From Mesoterricola silvestris (GTDB lineage Bacteria; Acidobacteriota; Holophagae; Holophagales; Holophagaceae): DNA of 64,000 nt. The position numbers and the translations under genes are program-made. This document shows, piece by piece, positions 16,459-25,244 of the stretch. A model generated the notes under the pieces. That model saw only the letters and a list, made by a program, of their open reading frames with translations. It searched no databases and was not told the DNA's origin. Numbering within the stretch: the stretch's first letter is position 1; the number at the start of each line of letters is the position of its first letter. The stretch is from contig NZ_AP027080.1 in assembly GCF_030295405.1 (NCBI RefSeq), forward strand, positions 4,386,001 through 4,450,000. The letters are read 5' to 3'.

Positions 16459-18033
16459 ATGTTGGAACGCATCCTTAGGAACCTCGAATCGAGCGACGCG
16501 CCAGCCATCGAAGTGCTTGGGACTCCCGGAGCCTACTCGTATCGTCGCCTGGGGAGCGCCGTCGCCAGGCTCCAGCGCCAACTGGCGGATCGTGCTGCCC
16601 GCCTGGGCAAGGACAGGTTGCGCGTGGGGTTGTTCATGCCCAATGGCCCGGAATGGGTATGCGCAGACCTGGCTCTGCTGTTCGGGGGACACCTGGAAGT
16701 CCCTGTTCCCTTGGAGTTCACCTCTTCTCAGGCAAGGGCCCTGCTCCATGGGGCGGACTTGTGCCTGGTGGACGGTTCCGGGGCCCATGCTCCCCAACTC
16801 GCTTGTGTTCCCCGGAGCCGGCGCGTGCTGGTGCGGATGCCCATGGCAGGGGGGACGGCGGAGCCGCCCACGTGGACGGGCGACCCTGACCGGGGACGGC
16901 TGCTAGTCAAGGCCATCCATACGTCGGGGACCACCTCCTCCCCCAAGGGGGTGCTCCTTTCGGACCGCGCCATCCAGGCCAAAGTCGATACCCTCAGGCC
17001 ACTCATCGGCGAACCCAACCTCAGGCGCTACTTCAGCCTGGTCCCCCTGAGCCTGCTAATCGAGCAGATCTGCGGGATCTACCTGCCCCTTTCCACCGGC
17101 GGCACCCTGGTCCTCCTTGCCATGGACGAACGACCCCTCACGGGAGGAGGCCCGCCAGCCAGCCATTACCTCCCCTTCCTGGCAGAAGCTCGCGCCACCT
17201 TCCTAGCCCTGCCCCCCTCCATGGTCGAGGCGGTCCACAAGGCCGCCTCGCACTGTCCCGAAATGCCTGCCGCCAGCCTCAGCCGGACCCTGTTCGGCCG
17301 CGATGTCCCTCCCCTGGTTGCCTGCGGGGGTGCACCGGTCGCCGTGGGCACCCTGGAAACCTTGGCCGCACGGGGGATCCCAGTCCTTGAAGGCTACGGG
17401 CTCAGCGAGAACGCCTCAGTGGTTTCCTGGAACCTACCCGGCCGATGCAAGCTGGGCACCGTGGGCCGGCCCCTCCCAGACTGCGAGGTAGCCCTGGCCG
17501 AGGACGGTGAACTCCTGCTCCACAGCCAGACATTGATGGAAGGCTACCTGGGCGCCGACCCCGGCTCATGCCGGGTTGGGCCCGATGGCTTCCTGGCCAC
17601 GGGAGATCTGGCTGAGATCGATGACGAAGGCTTCCTGCGTATCTTGGGACGGAAGAAGAACATCTTCATCAACGACTCGGGGCGCAAGGTATCGGCGGAG
17701 TGGATCGAAGCTGAACTCTGCGCCAAGCCGGAAATCACGGCAGCCGTGGTGTTCGGGGACCGCCAGGCCTTCCCGGTCGCCCTCCTCGTTCCGCGCGCCC
17801 AGGTCAGCCCCGAGGCTGTCCTCCGGGCCGTACGGGAAGCCAACGTAGAACTGCCCGACTATGCCCGGGTCCGGAATTTCGCCGCCCTGGCCATGACCGA
17901 AGACATCCAGGGGCGTTATTTCACCGTTACCGGCCGACCCCGACGCGACCAGATCGCGGCGGCCTTTTCCCAAGTCCTCCGTGGGTTGGCGGGGTCAACC
18001 CACACCGATCTGTCCTATGGAGGTACCCCATGA
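16459..18033 (+). CDS. AMP-dependent acyl-CoA synthetase/ligase
   Basis: A 524-residue ANL-superfamily adenylating enzyme. The P-loop is IHTSGTTSSPKGVLLSD, the adenine/substrate segment is LEGYGLSENASVVSW, the ATP ribose-binding block is GFLATGDLAEIDDEGFLRI, and the hinge is LGRKKNIFINDSGRKVSAE. It activates a carboxylic acid as an acyl-AMP and then a thioester, or hands it directly to an amine. The chain-length or aryl preference is not evident. It overlaps the darcynin gene downstream by 4 bp (ATGA) and starts 2 bp after the T_hemolysin-family gene, so the products are probably made together. Confidence 0.9.
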   Translation: MLERILRNLESSDAPAIEVLGTPGAYSYRRLGSAVARLQRQLADRAARLGKDRLRVGLFMPNGPEWVCADLALLFGGHLEVPVPLEFTSSQARALLHGADLCLVDGSGAHAPQLACVPRSRRVLVRMPMAGGTAEPPTWTGDPDRGRLLVKAIHTSGTTSSPKGVLLSDRAIQAKVDTLRPLIGEPNLRRYFSLVPLSLLIEQICGIYLPLSTGGTLVLLAMDERPLTGGGPPASHYLPFLAEARATFLALPPSMVEAVHKAASHCPEMPAASLSRTLFGRDVPPLVACGGAPVAVGTLETLAARGIPVLEGYGLSENASVVSWNLPGRCKLGTVGRPLPDCEVALAEDGELLLHSQTLMEGYLGADPGSCRVGPDGFLATGDLAEIDDEGFLRILGRKKNIFINDSGRKVSAEWIEAELCAKPEITAAVVFGDRQAFPVALLVPRAQVSPEAVLRAVREANVELPDYARVRNFAALAMTEDIQGRYFTVTGRPRRDQIAAAFSQVLRGLAGSTHTDLSYGGTP

Positions 18034-18365
18034 AATACATGGTGGTCATGACCATGAAATTCTCCAGCGCATGGCTGGCCATGCCCCGTGAGCAGCGCAA
18101 CCGGTTCAACGAGACCCGCCTGGGGCCCATCCTAGGGCGCTACCAGGAACGGGTGCGCCTCCGCTTCTTTGATGCCGAAGCGTTCAGGGCCGATGTTTCC
18201 GATTTCGTCCTGTTCGAGTTCGAGGATCCGAAGGACTACTACTTTCTCATGGAGGAATTGCGGGACACCGAACTGTTCACCCAGGACTGGATCACCGTGA
18301 AGGACCTGTTCCTGGGGATCGAGGGCGGCTACAGGGAGTTCGAGAAGGAGATGCAACATGAGTGA
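18030..18365 (+). CDS. Darcynin family protein
   Basis: A 111-residue protein beginning MKYMVVMTMKFSSAWLAM. It matches my memory of the darcynin family: WL..PREQRN.F early, a Y/F-rich centre (LFEFEDPKDYYFLMEELRDT) and a C-terminal IEGGYREFE. The family has no assigned activity. The ferredoxin-like alpha/beta pattern would suit a dimeric alpha-beta-barrel-type enzyme or accessory protein (inference). Its start overlaps the ligase stop (ATGA) and its end overlaps the di-iron oxygenase start by 8 bp, so it is embedded in the pathway operon. Confidence 0.7.
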   Translation: MKYMVVMTMKFSSAWLAMPREQRNRFNETRLGPILGRYQERVRLRFFDAEAFRADVSDFVLFEFEDPKDYYFLMEELRDTELFTQDWITVKDLFLGIEGGYREFEKEMQHE

Positions 18366-19281
18366 ACAAGGCTACGGGCGGGCCTTGGCCACCATCAACC
18401 ACCGGGCCGACCTGGGTACCTTCCATCCCGACGCGCTGCCGTGGCCGGAGCACCTGGACCCGTCCGAGATCCGCTTCTACGCCCGCCTGTGTAACTATCC
18501 CCCGGATGGATCGGAAGCAGCCCGGGCCTACCTCGCCAAGGAACTGGCGCAGCTCGCGGATATCGAGCGCCATGTGTCCATATGCCTGGGGATCATCGGC
18601 GGACAGGCGGCCGGATCCACACGGCTGGCCGGCTTGCCGATGATGAACGCGATGCTCCATTTTGCCGCCGAGGAGTACCAGCACTCCTACATGTTCTACC
18701 GGTACGTGGCGTTGCTCCTGGGTGTGCCCCTTGATCTTTCCGACCGGACACTCGAGGCGCGCCTGGCACTGTTCCTGGGCCCCGAATCACCGGAAACCAA
18801 ACTGGTGGCTCTCCTTGCATCGGCCTATCCAGGGGAGACGGTTATCACCATCTTCGAACACCGGTTGCACATGCTCGACCCCGACCGGCGCCACTTTCTT
18901 ACCCAGATGATCGCGGCCCATGGCCTGGACGAGGCACGGCACATCCAGTTCGACCACCACGTCTTCAACCACCTCCTGCCCGCCTTGGCAGACCGGGAGA
19001 TGCTCGACGCCCAGCGGATCTGCAAGGCCCTGGGACGGCACAACCATGCCCTTTCGGAAGCCTATGAAAGGGAGACCCGCTCGATCCTGCCGGTGGAATT
19101 CATCCAGGACAACTTCGCCGCCCAGGTCCAGCGGCGGTTCACCCTCCGCCTGCTGGAAGAGACCTTGAGCGGGCGCCCGTTCCGGTTTGCCGACCAGGCC
19201 CTTACGGAGGATGAGCGTGCCGCCCTGGACCAGTTCGCTGGAGTGGGCGCCATCCACGCCGGGGGAGGCAGGCCATGCTGA
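18358..19281 (+). CDS. Di-iron oxygenase, AurF/p-aminobenzoate N-oxygenase-like
   Basis: A 307-residue helical protein of the ferritin-like AurF family. The iron-ligand segments appear in order: LAQLADIERH (first Glu helix), FAAEEYQHSYMF (E-x-x-H type), PGETVITIFEH, and AHGLDEARHIQFDHHVF, the typical AurF D-E-A-R-H motif. AurF relatives oxidise an amine to hydroxylamine or nitro using a carboxylate-bridged di-iron centre; some members desaturate or hydroxylate instead. It is the presumed first redox step of the operon. AAGGAG precedes the ATG. It overlaps the exporter gene by 7 bp. Confidence 0.82.
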   Translation: MSEQGYGRALATINHRADLGTFHPDALPWPEHLDPSEIRFYARLCNYPPDGSEAARAYLAKELAQLADIERHVSICLGIIGGQAAGSTRLAGLPMMNAMLHFAAEEYQHSYMFYRYVALLLGVPLDLSDRTLEARLALFLGPESPETKLVALLASAYPGETVITIFEHRLHMLDPDRRHFLTQMIAAHGLDEARHIQFDHHVFNHLLPALADREMLDAQRICKALGRHNHALSEAYERETRSILPVEFIQDNFAAQVQRRFTLRLLEETLSGRPFRFADQALTEDERAALDQFAGVGAIHAGGGRPC

Positions 19282-20693
19282 CGGCACCCGCATCCAAGAC
19301 CCCCATGGCCCTCGGGCTATGGGCCCTCATGCTGGCAGCGATGGACAGCACGGTGGTCAGCACGATCCTGCCCAGGATGCTCGTTGACCTCGGAGGAGCG
19401 GGAGCATCGGCCTGGCTGGTTTCCGGGTTCATCCTCGCCCAGACGGCCGCCGCGCCTGTGTTCGGCCGAATTGCCGATACGACCGGGATCCGAGCTGCAT
19501 TCGCCACGGCGATCGCAATCTTCGGCGCCGGCTCAGGCTGGGTCGGTTTCGCGCGGAGCCTTCCCATGGCCATCCTGGCCCGGGCCCTCCAGGGGCTGGG
19601 CGCGGGAGGAATCCTCCTGCTCGCCTACCTCCTTGTTGCTGCCTACAGCGACCCCCAGGACCGTCCCAAACGGCAGGGCTTGGTCAGCGGGGTCTGGGGC
19701 CTGGCGGCCATCCTGGGGCCCGTCGCCGGGACGGTCGCGGAGCTGACCTTGGGCTGGCGCTGGGTTTTCCTGGTCAACCTGCCCGCCTGCGCCTGCATGC
19801 TGCTGCTCCTCTGGCGGCACTTCCCAGGCGGCATGCGCCTGCGGGCGCCCTCGGCCCTGAACCCCCTGGACCTGCTGGTGCTCACGGCCGCCGTCACCCT
19901 GGCACTGCTGGCGCTGTCCATGGCGGCTTCGGGCTCCCCGGCGGGCGTGGCTACCGCCTTGGGCGGTGTGGCCCTCATCCTGGGAGGCACCCTGGCCATC
20001 CGGTTTAGGAAGGCGAGGAGCCATCCCAGGGGAACCCTGGGGCCAGCGATCCTGGCTTCCGGGGCAGCGGCTTCGGTGTTGTATGCCAGCGCCACCTACC
20101 TCCCCCAGTTGATCCAGAACCTCCAGGGCCATCCCGTGTCCGCGGCGGGCGCGACAGTGCTCGCGGGTTCCCTGGGCTGGGTCATAGGCTCCATGGCCAG
20201 TGGCTGGATGCTGGTGAACCAGGGCTATCGCCGGGTAGCCCTGGCCGGTGCGTTGCTCATGACGGTGTCCTGTGCCGCCCTGGGGTTTGCCGCATTGGGG
20301 GACCGATGGCTGGACCTGGTCCTGGCGGAGTTCCTGCTTGGCCTGGGCATGGGAGGGGTTGCCAACTCGACCCTCCTGGTGGTCCAGAACCATGCAGCCC
20401 TTTCCGACCTGGGCACCATGACCGCCGTGGTGCAGTTGGTCCGCTCCCTGGGCGCTGCCCTGGGGGTGAATGGCCTGGCGGCGGCCCTGGCCTGGGCGGC
20501 CCAGGGAGCGTCTGGCTCCGGGGCTCCGCTCCTCCAGGCCCACGCCTATTCCCTGGCGCTGTTCTGCCTGGTTCCCGCCGCCGGCATTGCCGCCGCGGCT
20601 TCGCTACGGCTCCCGGCGAGCTACGGGAAGGATCAGCCCCAGGCCGGCCGGAAGTCCGATTACCAACCAGCACAACCTGTGGAGGAACCATGA
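19275..20693 (+). CDS. MFS drug:proton antiporter, DHA2 (EmrB/QacA)-like
   Basis: A 472-residue multi-pass membrane protein with about 13-14 hydrophobic helices. Family motifs are MLAAMDSTVVSTILP in helix 1, the loop motif GRIADTTGIR, and the antiporter motif region GLVSGVWGLAAILGPVAGT. It should export a small molecule in exchange for protons. Its position between the two oxygenases makes the operon product the likely substrate. It overlaps both neighbours (start within the AurF-like gene, stop in ATGA with the TauD-like gene). Confidence 0.9.
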   Translation: MLTAPASKTPMALGLWALMLAAMDSTVVSTILPRMLVDLGGAGASAWLVSGFILAQTAAAPVFGRIADTTGIRAAFATAIAIFGAGSGWVGFARSLPMAILARALQGLGAGGILLLAYLLVAAYSDPQDRPKRQGLVSGVWGLAAILGPVAGTVAELTLGWRWVFLVNLPACACMLLLLWRHFPGGMRLRAPSALNPLDLLVLTAAVTLALLALSMAASGSPAGVATALGGVALILGGTLAIRFRKARSHPRGTLGPAILASGAAASVLYASATYLPQLIQNLQGHPVSAAGATVLAGSLGWVIGSMASGWMLVNQGYRRVALAGALLMTVSCAALGFAALGDRWLDLVLAEFLLGLGMGGVANSTLLVVQNHAALSDLGTMTAVVQLVRSLGAALGVNGLAAALAWAAQGASGSGAPLLQAHAYSLALFCLVPAAGIAAAASLRLPASYGKDQPQAGRKSDYQPAQPVEEP

Positions 20694-21574
20694 AATCCCT
20701 CATTGAATCCACCCCTGGGGCCCAGGATTTCGAGCTAGTGCAGTGCACGGGCCAACCCATCCTGGACGTCCCAGAGATCCTCTTCCAGCACCTGGCCCGC
20801 AGGGGAGCGGTCCTGTTCCGGGGATTCGACTTGGACCTGGACCGGTTCTCAGCCCTGGTACACAAGGTCAGCAGGCGGACTGCCATGGATCCCGCCCGCG
20901 AATGGTTCGCGCCGGATGTCCAGATGGTGGATGCCGGCTTCGACGCCGTCGGGCTCCACTGCGAGAACGGGAATACGCCCAGCCTCCCCGACCTGGTCTG
21001 GTTCTTTTCGGCCCGTGCGGCCAGGAAGGGCTCGCGAACGATCCTGTGCGACGGCTACCGCGCCTGGGACGGCCTTCCGCCTGCCGTCCGCGACCTATTC
21101 CTCGCCCATGACGTCATCTTCAGTCGGAAAGTCCCAGAATCCCTCTGGGCCCGCTACCTGCGCCACGAGTTGCCCACCCTCGAGTCGTTTCCTCTGATCG
21201 ACCAGGCCGCCGTAGACCGATTCATCCGGGATCCTGTTCGGACCCGGATGACGATCCAGCCGGACCGCACCCTCCTCGTGGAGGTCCGGGTGCCCATGGC
21301 CCATCCCACCCGCTTCGGCGATCGCCTGGCGTGGGCCAATAGCCTGCTCGGGCCTTCCTACAACTACGAACCGCCGGTGATGACCCTTGACGATGGCTCA
21401 TCCATTCCAGACTGGGCCGTGGACTCGGTCGCCAAGGTCACGGCAGCTTGCACCACCGAGGTCGACTGGGAAGACGGGGATTTGATCGCCATCGACAATA
21501 CCCGGATCATGCATGGCCGGCGGAAGATCGAGGATCCCGGCCGAAGGCTGTTCACGGCGCTGTCCTATCTCTGA
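20690..21574 (+). CDS. TauD/TfdA-family Fe(II)/2-oxoglutarate oxygenase
   Basis: A 294-residue non-heme iron dioxygenase. The metal triad is H90-x-E92 in LHCENGNTP (an H-x-E variant of H-x-D, seen in SyrP-like and clavaminate-synthase-like members) and H275 in RIMHGRR, followed by the R-R-L-F segment that binds 2-oxoglutarate. The early RRGAVLFRGFDL block is typical of TauD-like enzymes acting on biosynthetic intermediates. The start is the ATG overlapping the MFS stop, with GGAGG 4 nt upstream. An open frame extends upstream but is antisense-like within the MFS gene. It closes the operon. Confidence 0.88.
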   Translation: MKSLIESTPGAQDFELVQCTGQPILDVPEILFQHLARRGAVLFRGFDLDLDRFSALVHKVSRRTAMDPAREWFAPDVQMVDAGFDAVGLHCENGNTPSLPDLVWFFSARAARKGSRTILCDGYRAWDGLPPAVRDLFLAHDVIFSRKVPESLWARYLRHELPTLESFPLIDQAAVDRFIRDPVRTRMTIQPDRTLLVEVRVPMAHPTRFGDRLAWANSLLGPSYNYEPPVMTLDDGSSIPDWAVDSVAKVTAACTTEVDWEDGDLIAIDNTRIMHGRRKIEDPGRRLFTALSYL

Positions 21575-22003
21575 GGGGCCCACGGCCCGGTTTGGGAGTC
21601 CTTTGCGAAAGGCGCGGCCGCAGGCCCAGCGCTGCATCCATGGGGTCAGGAAGGGCTGCGAACCCTCCAGCTCAACCACGGGCACCCACCTTGCCTGGAG
21701 CGTGATGCAGCGAAGCGGAGGCGCGCTCCTCTGTGCCAAATGAGGCTTCAGAAGGCATGGGATCGTGCAATGACCACCTCCTCTCGCACGGCCTCCGATG
21801 CGATTCGTGCCGATGCGATGCGGCCAACACGCTCCGGGGGCCCATTGGCTAGCATGCGCCCTTGCGGGTCCCGGCCCGGAGACCCTGGCCCAATGGCTCT
21901 TCCGGATGGAAAGGCAAAGCAACTCGGGCATCCTCGACGGCCTGCTGCCGGACCACATTCCGATCCTGGGCCAGCCAGGCCTCGTCCGGCTTCCAGAGTG
22001 AGC
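21575..22003. other. Non-coding gap after the biosynthetic operon
   Basis: I see no supportable gene here. Short open frames on both strands lack ribosome sites and family resemblance. The stretch leads into the transposase remnant and is probably debris from insertion events. Confidence 0.5.
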
Positions 22004-22330
22004 CTACCGGCCATCAAGCAACGAATTCACGCACGCCTGCCGAAAGGACACGGAATCTGGGTTGATTGGGGTAGTGTCGCTGGGCTGGGCGGAGGGAGCC
22101 CGAGGCGACCGGAGCTCAGCCCAGCGGTGCGCAAACTCCGCCGGGGGAAGTCCCCCGAGAGCGGTGTGTGGGCGATGGTGGTTGTAGTGGTTGTAGTCAC
22201 GGAGCCATCCTCGGGCCACCTGCCGGGCCTCCACAAGGTCCTTGAACCAGTTCTCGTTCAGGCATTCGTCCTTGAGCCTAGGAAGGCGATTCGATGCTAG
22301 GTTGGGAGAACATTCTGGACCCGCAGTCAC
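22004..22330 (-). pseudogene. IS3-family transposase (OrfB) C-terminal remnant
   Basis: About 70 residues of an IS3-type DDE integrase end: LKDECLNENWF, the helix EARQVARGWLRDYN, and NHHRPHTALGGLPPAEFA. The catalytic D-D-E core is missing apart from the Glu region, and the 20 residues before LKDE are not IS-like. The element is therefore a truncated, inactive insertion-sequence relic lying between the biosynthetic operon and DarTG. Confidence 0.85.
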
Positions 22331-22416
22331 GGTGGTCGAGCTCGGCCTGGCCGGGGTGGGTCACTTCTGACGAGCGATGAAGCGGAAACATCGACTATCC
22401 TAGTTTCTGGCCCCCT

Positions 22417-23064
22417 ATGAGTACGCCCCCCGCCCAACCTAAGATCTACCACATCACCCACATGGACAATCTGGAGCCCATGGCGGCGGACGGCTGGCTG
22501 CTTTCGGATGCCCAAATGATTCAAAAGGGTGGTCCCAAAGCTTCTATAGGAATGTCCAAGATCAAGACACGACGATTAAAGCTACCCGTTACCTGCCATC
22601 CCGGAATCCATGTGGGCGAGTATGTGCCGTTCTACTTTTGCCCTCGATCCGTGATGCTCTACCTCCTTCATCGAGGGAACCATCCCGACATCACTTATAC
22701 GGGTGGTCAGTCCCTGATCGTGCATCTCGAAGCCGACTTGAATGCGGTGGTAGCCTGGGCGAATCAGCACGACATCCCATGGGCATTCAGTCTGTCCAAC
22801 GCTGGCGCTAACTACACCTCCTTCCGTGCAAACCTCGCACAACTTAGGGACCTCAACTGGCCAGCCATCCAGGGGGGAGACTTCAGCAATCCAGATCTAA
22901 AGGAAGGCAAGCAGGCCGAGTTTCTTTTGCATGGCCAGTTTCCCTGGCACTTGATCGAACGAATTGGGGTCACCTCTCCCCTTCTCCAGAAAGCGGTCCA
23001 GACTTCTTTAACATCCGCGACTCATATCCCAATTATCGAAGTTCGCAGCGCGTGGTATTTTTGA
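22417..23064 (+). CDS. darT: DarT ssDNA thymidine ADP-ribosyltransferase toxin
   Basis: A 215-residue DUF4433/DarT-type enzyme that ADP-ribosylates thymidines in single-stranded DNA and blocks replication. Family features: the N-terminal IYHITHMDNL block, the YVPFYFCPRSVMLYLLHRGN segment (NAD-binding core) and the catalytic-Glu region KEGKQAEFLL with E168. The paired antitoxin starts 14 bp downstream. No clear Shine-Dalgarno site is seen before the ATG, which would keep toxin synthesis low. Base composition is clearly more AT-rich than the flanking core genes. Confidence 0.93.
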   Translation: MSTPPAQPKIYHITHMDNLEPMAADGWLLSDAQMIQKGGPKASIGMSKIKTRRLKLPVTCHPGIHVGEYVPFYFCPRSVMLYLLHRGNHPDITYTGGQSLIVHLEADLNAVVAWANQHDIPWAFSLSNAGANYTSFRANLAQLRDLNWPAIQGGDFSNPDLKEGKQAEFLLHGQFPWHLIERIGVTSPLLQKAVQTSLTSATHIPIIEVRSAWYF

Positions 23065-23078
23065 GGTGAGGTATAGCC

Positions 23079-24131
23079 ATGTTCCGGCAAGAGGCAGGCG
23101 ACATTCTGGGCATGGACGTGGAAGCCCTTGTGAACACGGTCAATTGCGTTGGCTACATGGGGAGAGGCCTCGCCTTGCAGTTCAGCAAGGCTTTCCCTGC
23201 CAACCTTAAGGCCTACCAGGCAGCCTGCAAACGTGGCGAAGTTATTCCGGGGCGAATGTTAATCTACGCCACTGGCCAGATGACCAACCCCAAATTTATC
23301 ATCAACTTTCCAACGAAACGACATTGGAAGGGCAAGAGCCGGATGGAAGACATTGAGTCTGGCTTGGTGGATCTTGCCTCCCAGATCCGGGCCCTAGGCA
23401 TCCAATCCATCGCCATCCCTCCCCTAGGGTGCGGCCTGGGTGGATTGGACTGGGGCCAGGTGGGCCCACGAATTGAAACAGCGCTGGCAGGGATTTCAGA
23501 CCTCCAAGTGCATGTTTTCCCTCCTGCAGGCGCTCCTGAGCCAAAGGAGATGGTTCAGTCTCGCGAAGTGCCCGTAATGACACAGGGGCGCGCAGCGTTG
23601 GTCACACTGATGCACCGCTATCTTGGCGGCCTGATGGATCCTTGCGTTTCCTTGCTGGAAGTTCACAAGCTAATGTATTTCCTTCAAGAAACCAAAGAGC
23701 CTCTTCGCCTCAGCTATGTAAAGCACCTGTATGGACCATACGCTGAGAACCTGCGCAATGTCCTGACGCGTATTGAGGGACACTTGGTCTCTGGATATTC
23801 GGATGGCGGAGATTCCCCCACCAAACAACTCGAACTGGTGCCAGGTGCCGTGGAGGAAGCGGAGCGGTACCTTGTGGCCAATCCGACGACCCAGGCCCAC
23901 TTGGAGCGCGTGGTGGATCTGGTAGAGGGCTTCGAGACTCCTTTCGGCCTTGAGCTACTTTCCACAGTGCATTGGGTAGCTTGTCACGAAGGTGCAACGA
24001 CCCTGGAAGGTGCTCAGCGCTTGGTATATGGCTGGAGTGCGAGAAAGAAACGATTCACGCCAGAGCAGATTCGGTTGGCATGGCAGACACTGGAAGAGAA
24101 GGGTTGGCTGGCGCAGATGCTTGTCGCTTGA
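23079..24131 (+). CDS. darG: DarG macrodomain antitoxin
   Basis: A 350-residue antitoxin. The N-terminal macrodomain (about 1-150) has NTVNCVGYMGRGLALQF, GRMLIYATGQ and the PPLGCGLGGLDW loop, and removes ADP-ribose from DNA. The C-terminal half (from about 175) matches the DarG region that binds DarT directly, with the HKLMYFLQE and HLYGPYAENLR blocks. A strong GAGGTGAGG site precedes the ATG, in contrast to the toxin gene. DarTG has been reported as an anti-phage toxin-antitoxin. Confidence 0.93.
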   Translation: MFRQEAGDILGMDVEALVNTVNCVGYMGRGLALQFSKAFPANLKAYQAACKRGEVIPGRMLIYATGQMTNPKFIINFPTKRHWKGKSRMEDIESGLVDLASQIRALGIQSIAIPPLGCGLGGLDWGQVGPRIETALAGISDLQVHVFPPAGAPEPKEMVQSREVPVMTQGRAALVTLMHRYLGGLMDPCVSLLEVHKLMYFLQETKEPLRLSYVKHLYGPYAENLRNVLTRIEGHLVSGYSDGGDSPTKQLELVPGAVEEAERYLVANPTTQAHLERVVDLVEGFETPFGLELLSTVHWVACHEGATTLEGAQRLVYGWSARKKRFTPEQIRLAWQTLEEKGWLAQMLVA

Positions 24132-24324
24132 GCTCAGCCTCAACAATTGAAGGGTTTTGCCAGACGAACCCATACCAAAGGTCGCAGGTAGATACCCTGC
24201 CCCCGTCTCGGTGTACGTCCCAATCGACCCGCAATGCGGAGTCTTACTCACCGGTCGAGGATAACCCTGTGCTCCAGGTGTAACCTATGGGCATTCATCC
24301 TCAAGGTTCAGGCATGGAGACCCC

Positions 24325-25041
24325 ATGGGCTTCTTATCGCGATTCCAGTCGGTAAGGCCGGACGACGGCAAGGATCAGGTCATCCGCGACCAAGCTGCCA
24401 AGATCACCGAACTACAGGATGAAGTCGGCCGCCTCCGCACCTCCCAGCAGCCAACCAGGGTCGTATACCAAGCCTGGAAGCCCGGCCCACCATCCCGGAC
24501 CTTCAACCTCAGCGCCGTCAGCTTCGCCTGTGAGTGGGCCACGCCCTGCCTTCATGAGATTCCGCCTGAACTCAAGCGCACCTTCGAGGTCCGCAGTTTC
24601 TCCATCGATTCCGATAAGGTCTACACGGTGGACCTGGGCGCCCACTCCTGCACCTGCCCAGATTTCCTCAAGCGGCGGGAGAACCTTCCGCTGGGGCATG
24701 CCCTGCGCTGCTGCAAGCACATAACCCGGGTTATCCGGGACACAGGCCTGTTCGAGGGTCAGGACGAACTGACGCGCCGAGTCCTCGACGCTGGTGGAGA
24801 CCCGGCCACGATCTTTCTCCTCATCCAGTTCCCTGGGTACATAGTCACCTTGGCCATCACCCCGGGGCAGGAGTGGGTGAACCTTTGGGCCCCAAAGAAG
24901 GCGACCAAGGGGCCGGGAGAGATTGAGCTATTCGGCTACAACCAGGCCGAGAAGCGGTGGTCCTACGGGAAGCCGCCCTACCAGCCCATTCCGATCAAGG
25001 CTGCCATTGACGGTCTGCTCTGCGGTAGGGCATACGCGTAA
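24325..25041 (+). CDS. SWIM zinc-finger domain protein
   Basis: A 238-residue protein. Residues 18-40 form a short coiled coil (DQAAKITELQDEVGRL). A SWIM-type zinc site follows in the middle: SCTCPDF, then RCCKHI (C-x-C...C-x-H). The remainder is unassigned. SWIM domains bind DNA or proteins and occur in recombination- and mobile-element-associated proteins, so a role in the island is possible. GGAGA precedes the ATG. The function is not known. Confidence 0.7.
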   Translation: MGFLSRFQSVRPDDGKDQVIRDQAAKITELQDEVGRLRTSQQPTRVVYQAWKPGPPSRTFNLSAVSFACEWATPCLHEIPPELKRTFEVRSFSIDSDKVYTVDLGAHSCTCPDFLKRRENLPLGHALRCCKHITRVIRDTGLFEGQDELTRRVLDAGGDPATIFLLIQFPGYIVTLAITPGQEWVNLWAPKKATKGPGEIELFGYNQAEKRWSYGKPPYQPIPIKAAIDGLLCGRAYA

Positions 25042-25244
25042 CACTACGGGGCTCGATAAACGAACGTGCTGTTCTGCCACAGGCGCTCGTATGTAGTTGC
25101 AACGTCTTTGAAGGCGTCGACGATCTGGTTGAGCATGGTCGGTGCCTTCTTGGCCCCATCCTTGAGCAGGCACCGCACCCTCGGGTCCAGCCTCCATCCC
25201 CGTCGGCCAAACTGCTCGCCCTGGCCCACCGGATCTTACGGGCG

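Noticed and set aside
21798..22001. A short plus-strand gene in the gap after the TauD-like gene
   Set aside because: It lacks a ribosome site and a recognisable domain, and lies in insertion debris.
22004..22330. A working insertion sequence
   Set aside because: Only the C-terminal end of the IS3 transposase remains, without the catalytic core, OrfA or recognisable terminal repeats.
25044..25229. A 61-residue minus-strand gene downstream of the SWIM gene
   Set aside because: No ribosome site or recognised family; it overlaps antisense to the upstream extension of the HTH fragment.
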